64,000 bases of DNA from Legionella gratiana. Lineage in GTDB: Bacteria; Pseudomonadota; Gammaproteobacteria; Legionellales; Legionellaceae. Below the pieces are notes generated by a model that made no database searches, was not told the origin of the DNA, and saw nothing but the letters and a program-made list of their open reading frames with translations. Shown piece by piece: positions 61,003-64,000 of the stretch; the stretch's first letter is position 1; each line of letters opens with the position of its first letter. Location of the stretch: NCBI RefSeq assembly GCF_001467695.1, contig NZ_LNYE01000001.1:1-64000 (forward strand), written 5' to 3'. The position numbers and the translations under genes are program-made.

Positions 61003-61374
61003 ATGAATAAGCTGAAACTCAATAATAATGAAGACGATAAGAAAATTATTACATTTACTATTAATAAAGAAATTAAAGAGTCACTCAGAGAAATTCTGTT
61101 AAATTCTGAAAAATATAATTTAAAAAAGAAAACTGATTGGGTAAACGAAGCCATCATAATGTTAAAGGAAAATCCTGATTACAAAGAAATGGTACTCAAT
61201 GCAGAAGGGAATAGTGAAAATTTCGTATTTGATAAAATTTATATGACATTTAAGCAACGATGTTTTTTTTCTGATATGAGAAATGAAGTTGTAAAGGAAT
61301 ATCCTGATATAAGAGGCCCTCAAACTGCCATAATACGCGCTGCTATTTTGAGTAGAATGATGAGGAAAAAATAA
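61003..61374 (+). CDS. hypothetical protein in the par-rep operon (123 aa)
   Basis: Start ATG 61003, or GTG 60994 that overlaps the parB stop; AGGA lies at 60987-60990, between ideal positions for either. The product is basic and helical with a strand-like beginning (KKIITFTINKEIKESLREILL), which suggests a small ribbon-helix-helix or partition accessory protein (TDWVNEAIIML supports this). No named family. It is co-transcribed with parA, parB and rep by close spacing. Confidence 0.65.
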   Translation: MNKLKLNNNEDDKKIITFTINKEIKESLREILLNSEKYNLKKKTDWVNEAIIMLKENPDYKEMVLNAEGNSENFVFDKIYMTFKQRCFFSDMRNEVVKEYPDIRGPQTAIIRAAILSRMMRKK

Positions 61375-61399
61375 GAAAAAAGGCCAAACGGAATGGGTA

Positions 61400-62581
61400 A
61401 TGTTCGCTGAAAAAACAATACGTAAACATGTAACAATTATTCATGCATACTCTTTAATGAGTGTATTGCAACGGAAAATTGTCAATGTGCTTTTGTATGA
61501 AGCAATAAAAGGAGATGGTCGCATAAATAACCATCAAAATTCGGTCGCTGTCGAATGTAATATGCCTTTTTCTAAGCTGTTAAAAGCAGTCAAGTTTAAT
61601 AGTAATAATACCCAATATCTAAAAGAGTCCATTGATGGGTTGGCATCATTAAAAATAGAATGGAATTTATTGAAAGATAAGGTACCTACAGATATCTCGT
61701 TTTTAAATTTACGAGTTTTACATGGTGCGCCTACGTTCTATCAAGATAATACCATCAATTTTTCTTTTCATAAAATCATGCTTGATTTACTAGTTAATCC
61801 ATCTATATACGGTACAATCGACGTTGATCTGCAATCTGAATTTGAATCGAAATATGGTCATGCTCTTTATGAAAATAGTACACGGTTTATTAACTTACAA
61901 AAAAATAAAATTATTTCATTAGATACATTTAGAAAAATTTTAGGAGTTCCTGAAGATAAATATCCAAGTATGCGGGAACTTACAAGAAATGTCATTTCGC
62001 CCTCATTAGAAGAGGTTAATGATCGAGCTAATTTTGCTGTTAGCTTGGATCCAATAAGAGTTGGTAGAAAAATTACTGGATTTGAGGTTCTAGTTAAGAA
62101 CAAAAAAAATACAATAATATCAGAAGTCAGCTGTATTGATCGTGAAAATGAGCAGATACATAAAGAAATAAAATCAACTTTTGGCATATTAAATGAGTCA
62201 ATATTAGAAAATATTATAAATAACTACTCAGAAGAGTATATTCAAGAGAAGATTAACTATACCAAGAAATATGCAAAAAAAGAGCGGACAGGTTTTTATC
62301 CTATCCCATATTTTATTAGCGCCTTAAAACACGATTATAAATTTAAGGAAGAACCTAAGCCAGAAGTTTCTCAAGAAAAAGCATCTAATGATGAAGCTGA
62401 GTGGGAAAAGAAATTATTCGCTTTACAGGCAGAACTCAATCATTGGGAAAAACTATCAGGATATACTAAAGCTGGAGATAACCAAGAGCATGTTAAAAAC
62501 ATGCAGAAATTTGTTCTAGAAGCCCAAGAAAAATTAAAGCAACATTATTTAGAGAAGCCAATTAAAATGGAGGCGGTTTAA
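61400..62581 (+). CDS. rep: Rep_3-family replication initiator
   Basis: 393 residues. The Rep_3 winged-helix pair is visible: HAYSLMSVLQRKIVNVLLYEA at the start, MPFSKLLKAVKFNSNN, a middle strand FSFHKIMLDLLVNP, and SKYGHALYENSTRFINLQKNKIISLDTFRKILGVPEDKYPSMRELTRNVISPSLEEVN (read in blocks). Such proteins bind iterons and start plasmid replication, and as dimers repress their own gene. A C-terminal extension of about 140 residues contains a basic, coiled-coil part. The candidate iterons lie upstream of parA, an uncommon distance. Weak ribosome-binding site (GAATGGGT). Confidence 0.88.
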   Translation: MFAEKTIRKHVTIIHAYSLMSVLQRKIVNVLLYEAIKGDGRINNHQNSVAVECNMPFSKLLKAVKFNSNNTQYLKESIDGLASLKIEWNLLKDKVPTDISFLNLRVLHGAPTFYQDNTINFSFHKIMLDLLVNPSIYGTIDVDLQSEFESKYGHALYENSTRFINLQKNKIISLDTFRKILGVPEDKYPSMRELTRNVISPSLEEVNDRANFAVSLDPIRVGRKITGFEVLVKNKKNTIISEVSCIDRENEQIHKEIKSTFGILNESILENIINNYSEEYIQEKINYTKKYAKKERTGFYPIPYFISALKHDYKFKEEPKPEVSQEKASNDEAEWEKKLFALQAELNHWEKLSGYTKAGDNQEHVKNMQKFVLEAQEKLKQHYLEKPIKMEAV

Positions 62582-62582
62582 T

Positions 62583-63428
62583 ATGAAATTTCCGGCCTTT
62601 GAACCAATCAATCTAAAGAATGAGCTCCAGTCCTTGGAAGCAATTGATCTGTGTTTATCAAAAATTTATCCAGATCAAAATCAGGCTAGAAAGTTTTTTA
62701 GCGATGCTTCACTAGAAGAATTGGCTTCATCAATTCGGCAGCATGGGATTATACAGCCTATTCTTGTCAAAGAAATAGATCATAATAGGAATGAATATCA
62801 AATTATTGCAGGTGAACGGCGTTGGCGCGCAGCTAAAATAGTTGGATTAGAAAAAATCCCTGCAATCATTAGAAAATACAATAAAGCAAATGGGATGGCA
62901 GTATCTTTAATTGAAAATATTCAAAGAGAAGATTTAAACCCATTGGAAGAAGCGCAAGCTATACAGCGATTAATAGAAGAGTGTTACATGACGCATGGTG
63001 AAGTTGCTGAAACTTTAGGTAGATCTCGAACAACGGTTACTAATCTTCTTAGATTGCTTACTCTCACAGATGAAGTAAAAGAAATGTTAAAAACGGGATT
63101 ATTAGAAATGGGACATGCTAGAGCTTTATTAAGTTTGTCGAATGTACAACAAGTAGAAACAGCAAAAATAATTACTAGTAAGTCTTTATCTGTTAGGGAA
63201 ACTGAAAAATTGGTTCAGCGCTTAAATAGGCCAGAAGATAAACAGGAGTTTTTTCTAAATCATCAATTTGAACAAAAAACGAAAGATTGGATGGCACAAT
63301 TGTCGAAAAAACTTTCATCAAAAGTTAACATGCATTTTAATGATGGAGGAAAAGGTAGGGTGGTGATAAGTTTTGACTCTTTAGAGGAAGCAGATTGGTT
63401 AATGGCCCATCTTAAGGTGGAAGGGTAG
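62583..63428 (+). CDS. second ParB-family protein, canonical Spo0J type
   Basis: 281 residues with all standard ParB blocks: LEELASSIRQHGIIQPILVK, IIAGERRWRAAKIVGLEKIPAIIR, the CTPase motif AVSLIENIQREDLNPLEEA, and the helix-turn-helix MTHGEVAETLGRSRTTVTNLLRLL, then GHARALLSL. It begins one base after the rep stop. Only one parA is present in the window, so either both ParBs share it or this one acts differently (for example in silencing or copy control). Downstream 63429-63664 is AT-rich and holds a near-DnaA box (AGTGGATAA near 63451). Confidence 0.92.
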   Translation: MKFPAFEPINLKNELQSLEAIDLCLSKIYPDQNQARKFFSDASLEELASSIRQHGIIQPILVKEIDHNRNEYQIIAGERRWRAAKIVGLEKIPAIIRKYNKANGMAVSLIENIQREDLNPLEEAQAIQRLIEECYMTHGEVAETLGRSRTTVTNLLRLLTLTDEVKEMLKTGLLEMGHARALLSLSNVQQVETAKIITSKSLSVRETEKLVQRLNRPEDKQEFFLNHQFEQKTKDWMAQLSKKLSSKVNMHFNDGGKGRVVISFDSLEEADWLMAHLKVEG

Positions 63429-63664
63429 GGCTATTTTTTATTCACAAAATTAGTGGATAACTATGTGGAAAAATTGGAAGTTGTTTGCCTTGAGCCTGTA
63501 GTTATAATTTTACTGGTATACCGGAAAAAAACGACCTCCAAATTTTACTTTCAAGAGACGATTGGACTACGTCGAATGGTAAAGTGTGGCAAAAGATCAT
63601 CTTCTTTCTAATCACTATTAAAGCGTGCTTAAATCGATCTGATTATTTAATAACCACTTTTCTT

Positions 63665-64000
63665 TTAGAAATTAAAAAGTAAGTCAAGTTGGAATGCTGT
63701 TGTATGAGATAAGTTGTTGTGAACAGTCGTGGAGCAATTATTTTGACTCAATTCGGACCTTGGTTTTTTCTTCCTTTTGGTATTGGTTTTATTAGTATAT
63801 TTTTGTGATATTAAAAGAAACAGCATATTGTGAAGGGAAAAAATATTTTCACTATACAAAGTTTTAAGTCGATAATTATGCTGATAACGGATTTTTATCA
63901 TGCTTAAGAATTGAGCAAACGCATTTGTGTACGTTGAAAAAGCTAATGTTCTTCTTTGTCCCAACTTAGATTTTATTCTTCCATTAATGGCGGTGATTGT
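63665..64000 (-). CDS. WGR-domain protein, C-terminal part (cut by right edge)
   Basis: The frame is open to the window edge (112 codons visible). The start of the visible part, TITAINGRIKSKLGQRRT, then FSTYTNAFAQFLSMIKIRYQHNY, matches the WGR core of the frame at 12072-12524 (ASNGRIKSRFGQ...FSDALKHFCVMVKERNQRGY). The tail is basic (NTKRKKKPRSE) and has SQNNCSTTVHNN. By analogy with the first copy, a resolvase gene may lie just outside the window. Confidence 0.6.
   Translation of the reverse strand, partial: TITAINGRIKSKLGQRRTLAFSTYTNAFAQFLSMIKIRYQHNYRLKTLYSENIFSLHNMLFLLISQKYTNKTNTKRKKKPRSELSQNNCSTTVHNNLSHTTAFQLDLLFNF

Overview
The window looks like a 64 kb piece of a large self-transmissible plasmid (or closely related conjugative element) from a Legionella or near relative. 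The DNA is AT-rich. It carries a full F-type (MPF-F, MOBF) transfer region and, directly upstream of it, a divergent regulatory cassette matching the lvrRABC set of Legionella conjugative elements, including a CsrA paralogue of the CsrT/LvrC type. A Rep_3 initiator, ParA/ParB genes and a candidate iteron origin favour a plasmid over a chromosomal ICE. The organism call is inference from gene content; no database search was run.

Layout. 1-4.4 kb: an efflux-type ABC module (membrane-fusion protein, double-ATPase/permease fusion, second permease), entering from the left edge. 4.4-11.4 kb: an accessory scrapyard with small unknown genes, a decayed IS3-family element, two small heat-shock proteins (one apparently cytoplasmic, one exported), an IS91-like transposase with three in-frame stops, and truncated or broken genes. 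11.4-18.8 kb: a stability and defence cargo region with three toxin-antitoxin pairs, a serine resolvase followed by a WGR-domain ORF, and a five-gene minus-strand run ending in an SF2 helicase fused to a PD-(D/E)xK-like nuclease. 18.9-22.9 kb: a DUF932 gene sharing a mirrored promoter and leader with its divergent neighbour, several small plasmid genes, a repeat-rich candidate oriT and a TraM-like gene. 22.9-47.5 kb, minus strand: traI, traD, an unknown membrane protein in the exclusion-gene position, then traG, traH, trbB, traF, traN, trbC, traU, traW, trbI, traC, traV, traB, traK, traE, traL and traA. 47.6-51.2 kb: two small periplasmic proteins, traT, csrT, a small gene, lvrB and lvrA, all reading into the transfer operon.

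51.4-57.4 kb is the most distinctive part. A LvrR-like repressor gene starts a tightly overlapping plus-strand operon encoding an alpha/beta hydrolase, a type-1 periplasmic binding protein, a hybrid histidine kinase with two receiver domains and a 75-residue protein with a histidine box. It converges on a separate response-regulator gene. Together these look like a complete ligand-sensing phosphorelay, sharing its control region with the transfer cassette. 57.4-58.7 kb is gene-free. 58.68-58.87 kb has a DnaA box and iteron-like repeats, followed by parA, an atypical parB, a small gene, rep and a second, canonical parB. The right edge cuts a second WGR-domain gene.

Working model (inference): LvrR binds palindromes between lvrA and lvrR and holds down both directions; LvrA, LvrB and CsrT control the tra operon; the coupled sensory operon may tie transfer to an extracellular signal. 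Candidate undescribed systems are this plasmid-borne hydrolase/binding-protein/hybrid-kinase module and the higBA-linked helicase-nuclease locus.
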